Below, piece by piece: positions 1 to 11,953 of a DNA stretch of 64,000 bases (the stretch's first letter is position 1; each line of letters starts with the position of its first letter). The DNA is from Cunninghamia lanceolata (lineage: Eukaryota > Streptophyta > Pinopsida > Cupressales > Cupressaceae): contig BSBN01001965.1 of the NCBI GenBank assembly GCA_027924645.1, positions 13,320,001-13,384,000 on the forward strand, given 5' to 3'. The position numbers and the translations under genes were made by a program. The notes below the pieces were generated by a model. The model was not told where the DNA came from. It did not search any database and worked only from the letters and a program-made list of their open reading frames with translations.

Positions 1-917
1 GTACATGCTTGTTAAAATCTTTCAAATTTCACAACAAACCCTTGGCTATTGTGTGTTTTTTGTTTGAAGTGTTTGCAAAACTTGCCAAAACAACATCATT
101 TGAGACATCATTACAATATTTGACCAACCTTTGATCTTCAAAAAATACAAGTTTGACATCAAAAATTCATCTTTTGCCAAGCATTAACCACCACTGACCT
201 ATTTTAGTGCTATTTCACAGATTTTTGGCACCATTTAGTTCTATTTTGGCACCATTTACCTGAGTTTTGGCACTATTTATAGGCCAACTTGCCCACAGCT
301 TTAGGAAATCATTTTGAGATCTTTAGGGTCTGCCCATCCACAATCTACACTCACCTTTCCAAAAAACTATCCAAATCCATGACCATTTTAAAATCCAAAA
401 ATTCTCTCATCCATTCTCCCCTCTTGACCTTAGAGAATAAATCATTTCCATTATTAGACCCCCCACTATACTATTGAGCCCCAACCACAATCCATCCATT
501 TCCATATTTTTCCTTTACCTCATTCAATTTTTACCCACCTTTGGACCAAATACATCCTTTTGCAAATTCGCCTTCCAAATCCATTCACCTTTTCTACACT
601 AAACACATCCAACATCTCATCAATCAAAACATCAACCAATATCAAAAAATCATCTCCAATCAATCTTTGAGCTAAAGTTGAATCTAGATTTTATCCCTCA
701 CACCCTATTTCCTTGATTGGTCATTAGTCTACCTTCAAGAAGAATAGTCATCACTTTTTGCTTGAGGTCATAAGTCTACTTTAAGTAAAGAGAGAACATC
801 CATTGTGCATCATCCAAAATCTAGATATCCTTGAGCTCATTTCTTGATATCCAAAAACATCATCCAAATCTATCTTATCAAAGATCTAGGTCACCTAAGG
901 TTTCCCTTAGTTGAAGC
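1..917 (+). other. Element B 5' leader, left part
   Basis: Noncoding, C- and A-rich leader that resumes at 8297 after element A and leads to the B gag start at 8651. It resembles the leader of G just before its gag (about 27400-28198). Between about 185 and 290 the short phrase TTTTGGCACCATTT or close variants occurs three times; the G leader near 27620-27700 carries related GCAGCGCATTT phrases. The short open frame at 289-477 has no recognisable protein and I do not call it a gene. Positions 913-917 are the left copy of the element A target duplication. Confidence 0.6.
913..917 (+). repeat. Target-site duplication of element A, left copy (gaagc)
   Basis: The pentamer gaagc directly precedes the element A left LTR and recurs at 8297-8301 directly after the right LTR. 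Five base pairs is the usual duplication size for LTR retrotransposon integrases. Confidence 0.85.
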
Positions 918-1991
918 TGTTGGCAAGAGACATTGTGTGGCTTCATTGGTGTTGTCATTGATGGCAACAAAGACCATTCCACACATCCATAGGACATGAT
1001 GTATCTTTACCGAAAGTCAGATTGAAGGATACTTTGGTCCGGTAAGCAAGAACAGAGCATGCAACAAGGTCTGACAGTCAGGTCTGGATCTCTTAGTGTA
1101 AAATACGGACTTGGGAAAGTCAAGAAGAATACCTTGAATGATAGATTCCAAGGATTGAGTCTCTGGTGATGAAAGAGTAAAGAGATATGAGCATCTAAGT
1201 ATTGAGGTCCAGTTTGGCAGAATAGACAAAGGAAGAACTAACCAATAGAGCTTCAGAATTATTCCGGATGAGATATTGATGGTAATCAAGGTTCTTAAGG
1301 TATCATCCATGATTGGTTGAAATGTTAGATGACTTCTATAAGCATCTCCTTGATACGTACCACTTGATAAGCAAGGATTCAGCCGACAAATCAAAGTTTA
1401 GGAAAATATTGACTATTCCAGATGCCGACTAGAAAGGTGTTGAAATCATTGGTGTAGATATATATATCAGATGGATTTGGATGTGAAGGTGTATGTCGTG
1501 TGTTGTAAAGTGTGAAGAAAAGAAGAGGAGAGTGTGAAGGTAGTTTTACAGGTCCAGTATGTGATAGGATAGCAACACCAAAAAGGAGGAAAGATGAAGT
1601 GCAGTAGATCAGTGTATTGAGCTTTACCGGAACTAAACGCCAACATATGTAGATGCTTCTTATCAATTCAAGTATCTTATTACCTTCTTTATAACTTGTA
1701 GGTAGTGAGCCTCTTCTGAGTAGTGTGCTCGGGCAGTGAGCCCTAATTGGCAAGTGCCATCTTGTATTTCTATTCTTCTAATAGAGAATACTTTCTTGGG
1801 TTAATCACCCCGTGGTTTTCTCCATTAACAGGGTTTCCACGTTAAAAATATTGTGTCATGTGTACTAAGTTTATTTTTGCTTTCATGTTCATTTAAGCTT
1901 ATGTGTTTTGATACTGTACTAATTGCTCAAAACAAACAAAAAGTTGAAATAATTAAGATAACTGATTCACCCCCCCTCTCAGTTATCAACA
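918..1991 (+). repeat. Element A 5' LTR
   Basis: Starts TGTTGGCAAGAG and ends ATCAACA, giving canonical TG and CA ends. It is repeated at 7209-8296. The 1074-bp copy lacks a short purine-rich insertion near 7389 that makes the other copy longer. Open frames on the minus strand inside it (1017-1394 and 1391-1753) are repeated in the other LTR only because the LTR is duplicated. An AT run around 1450-1465 could be a TATA region, but this is weak. Confidence 0.9.
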
Positions 1992-1993
1992 AT

Positions 1994-2005
1994 TGGTATC
2001 AGAGC
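1994..2005 (+). other. Element A primer binding site (initiator Met tRNA)
   Basis: TGGTATCAGAGC starts two bases after the LTR end and is the standard plant initiator-methionine tRNA primer site. It sets the + orientation of the element. Confidence 0.9.
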
Positions 2006-2056
2006 CAAGTTCCTCCAAACAGAGCCTAACAACTTGAGGAAGATCTGGGAAGTCAA

Positions 2057-3119
2057 ATGGATATATATGGTATGAGGGAACAACTTCAGTCTGTCCTAGA
2101 TGATCTTGATCAATCTAACTCTAAAGTCAATGAATTGAAGGAAAGACTTAAATAGGTCGATGATTTCATAAATGAACTAAAACAGAAATTGAGTATCTCT
2201 ATGAAAAAGAGAAAAGATCTACTTCAGCAATTGGCAAGTCAAGGTGAAGCAAATGATACAAATGAAGATCTCAAAGAGAAAACCAAGTTATGTGAAAAGT
2301 TATCAAAAGAGATCATTATGGTAAGACATGAAATGGAATTAGGAGTTATAAAATTCACCCAAGAAATTGAAGAGAAAGAAAAATTGAAGACAATCTAAAT
2401 CAATCTCTCAAGGAGAAGTCAGAAGACTACCACAAAATGGATAGAATTATCAAACATCTAGAATATGATCTTGAAGATGATAGAGATAATGAAGAAAAAC
2501 ATGAGGATCAAATAGACACTCTTAAAAGGGATCTTCAAACAAAAAATGAATACAAAGAAAAATTCAAGATAAGCTCTGCTCAACTTGAAGTTCTTCTTGA
2601 AAGTCAAAAGAGGGTAGATGACAAGCATGGCTTGGGATATGAGAAGGGTGAAAGCTCTAGATCTGGTCAGAAGAATTTTTGATCAGGAAATCAAAGAAAC
2701 TAGTCTAAAAGTCCTCTGGTAAGACAACCCAATGCTCAAAGATATCCGTCCTTCAATGGATACTACCACAACTACAATAACTTCGGTCATAAAGCAAATC
2801 AGTACAAAAAGAGAATGAATCAGACTAATTCATCCTTCTCCAGATAGTGTTTCAACTGCAAAAGGTATGGTCACAAATCTCATGAATGTAGAAATATGCA
2901 AATGAACAATTCATTCAATGGTAGATGCTTTGCATGCAATAGAATGGGACATATGGCTAATCAATGTAGATCAAGAGAATATTAGTAAAAAATGCAAAGA
3001 AATGTTGTTTGCCACAATTGCAATAGATCCAGTCATATTGCCAAATCTATAGAAGCAAGAATCAGGATAAAAGGGGTCCAGTGCATCATAATCAGAATCA
3101 AGACAAAGGAAAAGGAAAA
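2057..3119 (+). pseudogene. Element A ORF1: gag-like coiled-coil protein with CCHC zinc knuckles
   Basis: The ATG at 2057 opens a Lys/Glu-rich coiled-coil segment of about 200 residues, followed by an Asn/Tyr-rich stretch and three zinc knuckles. Knuckle 1 (2848-2889) and knuckle 2 (2926-2967) have complete C-x2-C-x4-H-x4-C spacing. Knuckle 3 (from 3010) has lost its last Cys, which reads Ile. Knuckles of this kind bind nucleic acid in retrotransposon nucleocapsids. Decay includes an in-frame TAG at 2153-2155, a frameshift near 2400, a TAG just before knuckle 1 and two stops after knuckle 2. A normal capsid domain is not recognisable, so the protein could have assisted another element's particle rather than formed one. 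Calling it gag is an inference from the knuckles and position. Confidence 0.7.
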
Positions 3120-3886
3120 GTGAATGCGGATGAAATTAAAAGAGAGATGAACAAAATATGGGTGAAGAGAAGTACATAAAATGATGGGGATGGATCCGCA
3201 CCAGAATTTGGTGCTGATATTCCTTCCAGAAATTAAATAGATGAGCTCTAGCTCAGGGGGAGTAACAAAAGAAAAACATTTTCCCCTAGCTAGTCAAGTG
3301 GTGCCTGAAATAGGCACATGGAAGGTTGTGGACTAAAATGGATCTCAGAGAAACATCTAAATAACCCTTGGGAAGGATGTGAAAGATCCGTAATGAATTT
3401 GAAGAGGTTAAATCATCTAAGATCAATCTGGTTTAACAGTCATCTGGTAAAAATAGGACTTTCACAGTTAGATCTAGTATGATTCAAATTTGAGGTATCT
3501 TGAGCTGCGGATCGATCAAATGTTTGGGGAATGAAAGATAGATTGTCAATAATCATGAAGAATAACTTGAATCGTATATCAGTGATCTGGAAAAGATCTT
3601 TCTCAGAACAAGGAAAACAAGGCAATCGAAACAACTTAAGTTGCACATTTATTGCATTATGAAATTAGGGTTTGCAGAGAAATATAAGGGTTCTCTCATT
3701 GAACATTTGCTCATTTTACATTCGAGAAGAAAAGAAAAGGAGCTCTACAACAAATTGCCTCAAGCCCATCAAAGATCAGCTACAGAAATCGATTCATCCA
3801 ACAATCTGATCTAGTTCATATCGCGAACCCTAGAAGCATAAAAGGTATTTTCTGCTCTTAAAAATCTCTCAGTAAATCTTTGAAAG
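3120..3886 (+). other. Element A spacer between ORF1 and ORF2
   Basis: This purine-rich stretch has no recognisable domain. The minus-strand open frame at 3440-3646 has no visible homology and is treated as chance. A short purine run near 3253 resembles a polypurine tract but is not next to an LTR. Confidence 0.5.
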
Positions 3887-6826
3887 ATGGCTACTCTGAA
3901 TGTTGTAAAGATCTCTTATAGGCCTCACCCCAAATTTGAGAAACATCCCTACAAATATCTAGAAGTGGATTCCTTAGGGGCATTTTCTAGCATTCTACAT
4001 GGGGTTTTGCATGTAGAAGACGTTAGGCTTTACATTCATGCAAACATTGAAGACTTTGGTGAATCCAAGCTAATGGACATCTACCACAAGGAACTGATAG
4101 ATGATTCATTTGAACTAAAACCTCAATATAAGACCATCTAGGATAAACATTTCGCTCAGTACATCAATTTCCCCTATTTTGAAGAAGATGAGTGGGTCTC
4201 GTATGTGTTGAGCATAGTGCATGATAACTTCTTATGGTTGATAGAACCATTCAAGATCACCAAGGATGCAATTAGGGCAGTAACTAGTTTACACTCTTCC
4301 GGAGGGTTACCTGTTCTCAAATCTATCAAAAACCAAACTGTGACTGAGGCCACTAGATCAAAATTTGATAAGAGAGCAATGACCATAGAAGATATCACTG
4401 ATCTGGATATCAAGTTTGCATCTATGATAATTGGCTATAAAATATATCACTCCAGCAAGGAGAACTCAGTATCTGGAACTATTATGTATACTGCTTATGA
4501 GATGCTAAGAAAGAATGTAGATTATGATCTTTGTGAACTCCTTCTAAGCCAACTAATGGAAAACTTACAGAAGATAAAGAAGGACAAAAAGAACTCTTTT
4601 AAATATGGTGGACTGATATTGTGTTTGTTTTTCTACTTTATGAATGAGCTGCCCAGATCCAATGGTTGGGTATGGCAGAATGACAGACCTGTTGCAATTC
4701 AAATCAGAGATTAGTTGCATGAGCTTGGGGATGCTAAGGCAATAAATACAGCTCTCTGGGGTTACTTCAAGAATTTTCAAAATATGATGCAAACCAGAGA
4801 AAGAATTCCCCAATCATTGGTTGAGAAGTATAAAGATATAGTGGGCTTCATGGTAGACACTGATCAATGCCTAATGGAGGCAGTAGAGCCAAGGATAGTC
4901 TAGATCGTGCCAATGGGGTATGAAGTAGATGATAAAATTGTAGAGCTGCATATCCAACATCTGCTGAGCCAACCTAAAGACCCTAAGGCAGAAAGGTTTG
5001 GAACCTTCCAAGAGCTGAGCGTAAAAGTTCATGTGGAACTTAGATAGCTTGAAATTAAGAGGAAAGTAAGAAGGGAAGTTGAAGAAGTTGCCAAGAGGCA
5101 TGGAATCTCAAAAGAGGCACTTGAAGCCCACAGAGAAAAAATAGAAAGAGTAGAAAAAGAAAAGGAAGAAGCAGAAAAAGAAAGTGCTCTGGTAAAAGCC
5201 CCCAACAGGATAGATTTTCTAAGAGCTCTGCACCTACAACTGCTAAAAGCTCAAAAGCATCTAAACGAAAAGCAAAATCATCTGATAAAGTAGAGAAAAG
5301 AACTAAATCAAAGGCCACAAGGTCTTACATCAGTCAGAAGGATGATGAAGAGACAGAATCAGATGAGGAAGTAAAGAAAATGAAAAAGAAAAGGAAAACA
5401 TCCAGTGAACCCTCTACTGAAGAAGTAATAGAAGAATTTTTTGAAAGGCCCACTCTGTCATTAGATGATGTGGTTAAAGTAGTTACTATGGATGGGAACC
5501 TGCAACCAATAATAGAATTCTATGACACATATAATGATGCAGATAAAAAGATTTTAGAGGAAGCCACAGTCAAATACTTGAACATATACAATAAAGCATT
5601 TTAGAGAAGGAACTTGATATGAGAAAATAAAATGCCAAGGCTAAGGACTTAGAGATTAGAGATCAGATAGCTATCCAGCTCTATCCCTCATTTACTCCAA
5701 AACAAATGGATATGATCTTCAAAGATTGCAAGGATGAGTTCCGGAGTAAGTCTAGAATGAATCAACTCATGCTTGGAGAAACTGATAAGGTGGCAAAAGA
5801 AATAGAGGAAATCCTCTGGAATGCCTATAAAAGATTTAATATCCTGTTGTAGAGGATTTAGGAGATGATCCCTTGAGAATAGATAACAAAGAAGAATTCA
5901 CTGAGAAAATGTCAAAAGAGGCAAAAGAGACAGGTGAAGAAAAAGAAGCAAATATCTCTCATCTAGTTTCCTCTGCAGATTTCAGACCTAAAGGAGAAGA
6001 AAGAGTAGAAGAGAAAATTAGTCAAGAAGTAGATGTCAATGGTAAGGCTGCAAAAGGGGACAAAACCCTATCACCAGCAAGAGACACAACAGAAGCAGTA
6101 GAAGAATTCTTAACCAAGGAGATGTTGGAATTTGATGAACTGAAACTTCTTCAAGGACCGTTCAATTTTGACTCCCTCTCCCTGGTTCAAACCATGAAGC
6201 TAACATCCTTTACCTCGGTAAAAGCAAAAGAAAAACTCCTAAAGTCTCACATGGAGGATTGCAAGCTCATAGACATTGCATCTGGTGTACTGGAAAAGAT
6301 CATGCCATCTTTTCAAAAGGATCCCTTAGCCTCCTCATCCGGTAATCTCAAATCTCTAGTAAATAGTATTAGCACACATTTTGATTCATTAGAAAAGTCA
6401 GCAAAAGATAAGGTCCAAAAGGAGAATTTGGTAAAAAGATTATCAAAAGTACAGGGGTTAATAACCAATGATAGGAGAGTTAAGAATACTGGGTTAAAGA
6501 GCTTAGAAAATGCTCTCAAAGATGGCAGTGATATTTACAAATTCTGTTTATCTTGGCCTAAAGTGACCAAGGAAATTGAGAAGAAGGTAAAAGAGCAAGA
6601 GGATAAACTATTAAGTTTATCTCAAAGTTTTGATCCTTTATCCTCCTAAATAGTAAATCAAGAGTGTCAGACTATTGCAGTCATAAATGAAATTAAGAAG
6701 CTTGAGAAGGAGAAGAAAAATAGAATAAGTAGGTTGAATGAACTTAGAAGAATAATTATCCCTAAGTTAGAGGTCATGCATGAGGCCCTAAATGATGCTC
6801 AACCACATCTCAAACTAGTGATCTGA
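3887..6826 (+). pseudogene. Element A ORF2: large unrecognised protein carried by the retrotransposon
   Basis: The ATG at 3887 opens a reading of about 980 codons occupying the place where pol would normally be. The first about 300 residues look globular, with a hydrophobic LCLFFYF segment near 4620. From about 5050 on it is Lys/Glu-rich and probably coiled-coil, with acidic stretches near 5340-5400 and 5900-6060. In-frame TAG stops lie at 4139, 4712, 4901 and 5045. Two compensating frameshifts fall between about 5190 and 5870. There is no RT, integrase, protease or envelope signature, and I do not recognise the family. Long readable frames between only a few TAG stops suggest it was coding when the element inserted. 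It could be a captured host gene, a structural protein or a transposition helper; the sequence alone does not decide. Confidence 0.6.
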
Positions 6827-7196
6827 CAGATCTGAAGAGGGCGGAAGCTTTTGCATTCCTATTGAGTGGTCACATCTCAATTTTGGATAGGATGAAGTAG
6901 AGTTGGGCAACAAAAATTGTACAATTAAAGAACACTTTTGCAGATATACTAAAGTATATGTAAAGTACAACTGGATAATATACTTATGTGACTAAGTATA
7001 GATTGAGTTTTGAAAATTTTGTTGTGCAAATCCCACCCTTTGCCATTGATGTCAAAGGAGGAGTGAGGAGCAATGAAAAATGTGGACTCCAGCTAAGGGG
7101 GAGTTCTGGTATAGTGTACAATAGAATAAAGCATCAACCAAGGGGGAGTGTAGTATAACGCTTAGTCATTTTTCACTAAGAGTTGCCATCAATGCC

Positions 7197-7207
7197 AAAG
7201 GGGGAGA
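7197..7207 (+). other. Element A polypurine tract
   Basis: AAAGGGGGAGA immediately precedes the 3' LTR, the expected place for plus-strand DNA priming. The preceding 370 bases (6827-7196) are noncoding, with two similar CAAGGGGGAG/CTAAGGGGGAG phrases at about 7096 and 7139. Confidence 0.85.
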
Positions 7208-7208
7208 T

Positions 7209-8296
7209 TGTTGGCAAGAGACACTATGTGGCTTCATTGGTGTTGTCATTGATGGCAACAAAGACCATTCCACACATCCGCAGGAATGGTGTATCTTTAC
7301 CGGAAGTCAGATTGAAGGATACTTTGGTCCTGTAAGCAAGAATAGAGCATGCAGCAAGGTCCGACAATCAAGTCTGGATCTCTTAGAGGAAGTATATTTG
7401 TAAAATGTGGACTAGGGAAAGTCAAGAAGAATACCTTGAATGATAGATTCCAAGGATTGAGTCTCTGGTGATGAAAGAGTGAAGAGATATGAGCATCTAA
7501 GTATTGAGGTCCGGTTTGGCAGAATAGACAGAGGAAGAACTAACCAACAGAGCTTCAAAATTATTCTGGATGAGATATTGATGGTAATCAAGGTTCTTAA
7601 GGTATCATCCATGATTGGCTGACATGTTAGATGACTTCTATAAGCATCTCCTTGATACATACCACTTGGTAAGCAAGGATTCAGCTGACAAATCAAAGTT
7701 TAGGAAAATATTGACTATTCCAGATGCCGACTAGAAAGGTGTTGAAATCATTGGTGCAGATATATATATCAGATGGATTTGGATGTGAAGGTGTGTGTTG
7801 TGTGTTGTAAAGTGTGAAGAAAAGAAGAGGAGAGTGTGAAGGCAGTTTTATAGGTCCGGTATGTGATAGGACAGCAGCACCAAAAAGGAGGAAAGATGAA
7901 GTGCAGTAGATTAGTGTATTGAGCTTAACCAGAATTGAACTCCAAGATATGTGGATGCTTCTTATCAGTTCAAGTATCCTATTACCTTCTTTATAACTTG
8001 TAGGTAGTGAACCTCTTGTGAGTAGTGTGCTCGGGCAGTGAGCCCTAATTGGCAAGTGCCATCTTGTATTTCTATTCTTCTAACAGAGAATACTTTCTTG
8101 GGTTAATCACCCCGTGGTTTTCTCCCTTAACAGGGTTTCCATGTCAAAAATATTGTGTCATGTGTATTGAGTTTATTTCTGCTTTCATGTTCATTTAATC
8201 TTATGTGTTTTGATACTGTACTAATTTCTCAAAACAAATAGAAAGTTGAAATAATTAAGATAACTGATTCACCCACCCCCCTCTCAATTCTCAATA
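7209..8296 (+). repeat. Element A 3' LTR
   Basis: This 1088-bp copy of the LTR starts TGTTGGCAAGAG. Its last bases read TA where the 5' copy has CA, one C-to-T change at the very end. It is followed directly by gaagc (8297-8301), the second target-duplication copy, after which the element B leader resumes. Confidence 0.88.
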
Positions 8297-8301
8297 GAAG
8301 C
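8297..8301 (+). repeat. Target-site duplication of element A, right copy (gaagc)
   Basis: Matches 913-917. The B leader continues from here to the gag start at 8651. Confidence 0.85.
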
Positions 8302-8650
8302 ATCCCCCAAATCACTATGCAAATGCTCTCATCAAATCATCCTCAAACAATCCACTCTATCCTCCATCCTATTTTTTGGTCCAAATATTTGTGAAAATCA
8401 ATATCCTTGTCATCTACCATCCTTAGGTTGCCATCTTTTTGAGATTTATCTCCTAAAGGTCAAGACCTATAATCATACCACAATCTCCTTTTCATCACTA
8501 GTTTTAGATTGAGGAGAGCATACTTTCTTACAACTAAATCTTTATCCTATTTCATCACCAAATATCCTTTTAGGGTCCAATAAATCAAACCAAAATTCTC
8601 TAAGGTCTCCACTTTCATCCACTACCCAATATCAAAATCCATATTCTTGC

Positions 8651-10990
8651 ATGCCCATAACAAGATCCCAACACAGGAGAAATCAAGAGATGGCCAACTT
8701 TGGAAATAATATGGGCATAGGAATGCCTCCAACTGACCAAAACAATATACCAATTGCTCAACAAGCAACTAACCTACCCATGATCTTCCAAATACCATCA
8801 TATGGTCCCAATGAAAACCCCTTTGCCTCCTTATAACCACAACCACCTCGACCACCTATCCAAAACATCACTACCAATCAAGTAGATCAAGATGTTCTAG
8901 ATTTTACACAAGATCCTGATAATATGGATATGTTGGATAGGGTTCTAAAATATGATCCTACCTAATATCTTGATTTTCTTCTTAGAAATGGTGCGCAACT
9001 ACCCAATGTCACTACTCCATCTCAACCATCCAACACTAATCCCAACACCTCTTCACAACCATCTGCATCAAACAACAACTCAACCGTATCTCAATTCTCA
9101 AACCCCACTGTATCTACCACTCCCACAAGTTCTAATGTAGCCACATCCACCAACGCCTCAACCACCCCTATTGGATCAAATCCTACTATCTCTAATCATG
9201 TTGTCACATCTTCCATCACAACAAGCATAGCCGCCACCATTCCACAAATCATCTTAAGTATCCCTAGTAACCCCATGCACATGAGTGCATCCACAAGTGT
9301 TCTGCCTCTCAATCCCCACACCATAGCATACATGAGTCAATTCCTTTTGTAACCACCGCACAATGCAATCAATCCGTCCAACACCAATCCATCCAATCTC
9401 ACGTATGTACAAAATCCCAAAGTATCCTCTACGCAACATAATCCCAATCCCCAACTACTACCACACATTCTCCAACAAATCCATGCCTACCAACAATATC
9501 TTGCACAACTTAACCAAAGTCAAAACACCATCCCACAACATCAAAACATCATACCCCAAAATCAAAACCTCATCCATCAAACCCAAACAAACCAATACCA
9601 AATTCTTCCAAACCTCCAACAACTCATAAACCAACAAACCTACACACCACAACCACCGCTAACCCCAGACCTAACAAGTGTCATGCATACCTTATTCCAA
9701 AAGGTGGATGATATGCAACATGGGGGTAAGTGTAAACAATATTCTTTCAAGGGTGTTTGTCCCTACCCATTTGATCGGACACTATACATGCCTCCCTTTC
9801 CTAAGAACTTTGAAACACCTAAATTCAACAAATATAAGGGAAAGGGAGACCCTAGGGATCACCTTAGGGAGTTCTTCATTATTTTCCTAGAGGTCCCAAA
9901 TAATGACACATATCTAATGAGAGTTTTCCCTAGAAGCCTCAATAGTCAAGCCACCGAATGGTTTGCACACCTTCCTCCAAGCAATAGGACATTCCCCAAG
10001 CTTGCGAAGAAGTTTGTTAACCATTTCTCCTACAACTTTGAACATGAGATATCTATGACAAACCTTTGCAACACCAAACAAAAGAGTCAAGAATCCTTCA
10101 CCTCATTCTTGCAAAGATGGAGAGGCTTAACAAGAAAACTCCCTTGGCCGATCCCTAAGAAACAATTAGTCACTATATTCATGACTAATCTTAACCAAGA
10201 AATGGGCTTCCATTTACAAATCCTATGCGCATCCAGTTTTGAAGAGGTCATCGACCAAGGCACCACCATCGAAAGAGCCCTTATCGCCAAGGGCGTGATT
10301 AAGATGTATGACAACAAACCCTACAACAACAATAACAACAATAAAGTCAATATCAACACCCCAAACACAAGTAATAACAATACACAATCAAACGAGAAAC
10401 CTCTCTTTTAGGGTAAAAGTAAGAACACTCTCAATGACAGCATCACTAATATGAAGGCCATCCAAAATGTACAAAACCAAGCACCTCCAAGTGCATGAGC
10501 CACCAATGTAAATATTCCCAAAGGACAATCTAAGCAAAATAAACCTTAGAGACAATTTACACCCTTAGGGGAACCACTCAAAGATGTCCTTGATAGATAT
10601 CTAAAAGATGGTTTAATAAATCTCCCACTAGTTAAGCCCCACCAAGAAAATCAACTCAAACACGCGTGGTATAATGAAAATGACTATTGTGACTACCACC
10701 AAGTTGTGGGCCATAAGACATCCGATTGCATGAAATTAAAACATTGTATACAAGATCTCATAGATCAACACAAAGTCTACCTTGAGCAAGTCCCACAATC
10801 ATCACCCAATGCCAACCTAGGAGCTTACAAGGATCCTTTGCCCAACCACAACAAAGGAAAAGCCTCATCCTCCAACCAAGTGTACAACATCACTCCACCT
10901 CCCGCTTCTTACAATTCCGTCATAGGTCGTATAGAAGCATCATCCAACTGTATCAACACAATCACCATTTAGGCTCAAACACCTGATTGT
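8651..10990 (+). pseudogene. gag: Element B gag (capsid plus C-H-H-C knuckle), decayed
   Basis: The ATG at 8651 opens with MPITRSQ, matching MVLTRLQ at the start of the G gag. Frame 2 is kept without frameshift through gag into protease, broken by stops at 8834, 8962, 9349 and 10409. A Ser/Thr then Gln/Asn-rich disordered N-terminus of roughly 350 residues precedes the retrotransposon gag domain at about 9750-10320. That domain has the phrases GKGDPRDHLREF, ATEWFAHLPP and FTSFLQRW, typical of the capsid family PF03732. A knuckle follows at 10688-10729 with spacing C-x2-H-x4-H-x4-C, where the second Cys of a normal knuckle is His. Gag forms the cytoplasmic virus-like particle. The disordered N-terminus is far longer than in G. 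Confidence 0.85.
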
Positions 10991-11014
10991 GTTGTCACTA
11001 CCTGTAGGGGCTGT

Positions 11015-11953
11015 GTGTCCAATCGTGCAACCCCTACCACTGGCCAAACACCTACATCCACATCAAACCATCAACCAAATCATCCATCTGTTCGCCCATC
11101 ATCAACCAATAAATACAACCTCCTAGAAAATCTAGGAAAGATCCCTACACAGATCTCCATCCTTGAGCTACTCTATACATCACCTCTTCACAAAGAAGTT
11201 CTCGACAAAGCTCTAATAGAAACCCAAGTTCCTACCAATTTGAATGTGGATCAATTCCAAGCCATGGTGGCCCATATCGCTTCACCTCATCATCTCACCT
11301 TCTTGGAAAAGGATCTCCTTGCCTCTGACAACCTGCATAATGATGCCTTGCATATTGAAGTCTGCATCCACAAGCATATTATCAAAAGAGTCTTAATAGA
11401 TGGTGGCTCTAGCCTAAACCTGTGCACTCTAAAATTGTTAAAACATTAGGGATAGTTGGATGTGGTTGTGGACACTAGTGAATACATAACCATTAAGGGG
11501 TATGATGACACTAAAAGACTATCTGAGGGTACTATCAAACTCCCCATCCAAGTAGGGTAAAAGATATTGGAAACAAAATGTCAGGTTCTTGATCTCGACC
11601 TCCCCTACAACATTCTTCTTAGCCGACCATGGATCCATGTCATGCAAGACATCCCCTCCACATTCCATCAATGTCTAAAATTACCTCATAGTGACATGAA
11701 AGTAACTATCTATGTTGATCCCCGCCCCTTCCAATACTACAGTTTCCTAGAAGGACACGACCATACTTTCTATCCATACAACAAGGCCATCATGAAAACC
11801 ACCTCCCAAACTAAACCTACAACATCCACCTCATATGTTGATCCTGCCAACATTGCTAGCACTTCATCCCAAGCAACTCCACCACCCAAGGTCAAAATCA
11901 AGATTAGTGACATGGGATGTGGAGAATATGATATACATGGTACCTTTGTGTAG
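11015..11953 (+). pseudogene. pol: Element B aspartic protease region
   Basis: In frame with gag. The catalytic motif reads L-I-D-G-G-S-S-L-N, with the Asp codon at 11399-11401. The usual D-S/T-G is D-G-G here and in G, so this is a family variant and not a private mutation. The second protease landmark, NILLSRPWIH, lies near 11610; its usual Gly is Ser in this copy. The enzyme would process the gag-pol polyprotein. In-frame stops occur at 11447 and 11558. A conserved segment ending in GCGEYDIHG near 11930 matches the corresponding GLGEYTIS of G. Confidence 0.85.

Larger units (their letters stand above)
918..8296 (+). mobile_element. Element A: non-autonomous LTR retrotransposon without pol
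   Basis: This is a complete 7379-bp element with two LTRs (918-1991 and 7209-8296), an initiator-Met primer site, a gag-like ORF with zinc knuckles (2057-3119), a second long ORF of unknown function (3887-6826) and a polypurine tract. No RT, RNase H or integrase motif is visible in any frame, so it must have depended on enzymes from another element. The Met primer site and the multiple CCHC knuckles recall copia-type gag proteins, but the N-terminal capsid part of such a gag is not recognisable. The two LTRs look roughly 94-95% identical by eye, with mostly transition differences. Confidence 0.85.

Noticed and set aside
1017..1753. Minus-strand open frames in the A LTR, with near-identical partners at 7412-8055
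   Set aside because: They recur only because LTRs are duplicated; no domain is visible and they lie across the LTR transcription region.
9254..9652. Minus-strand open frames opposite the B gag N-terminus
   Set aside because: Shadows of the low-complexity gag coding text.
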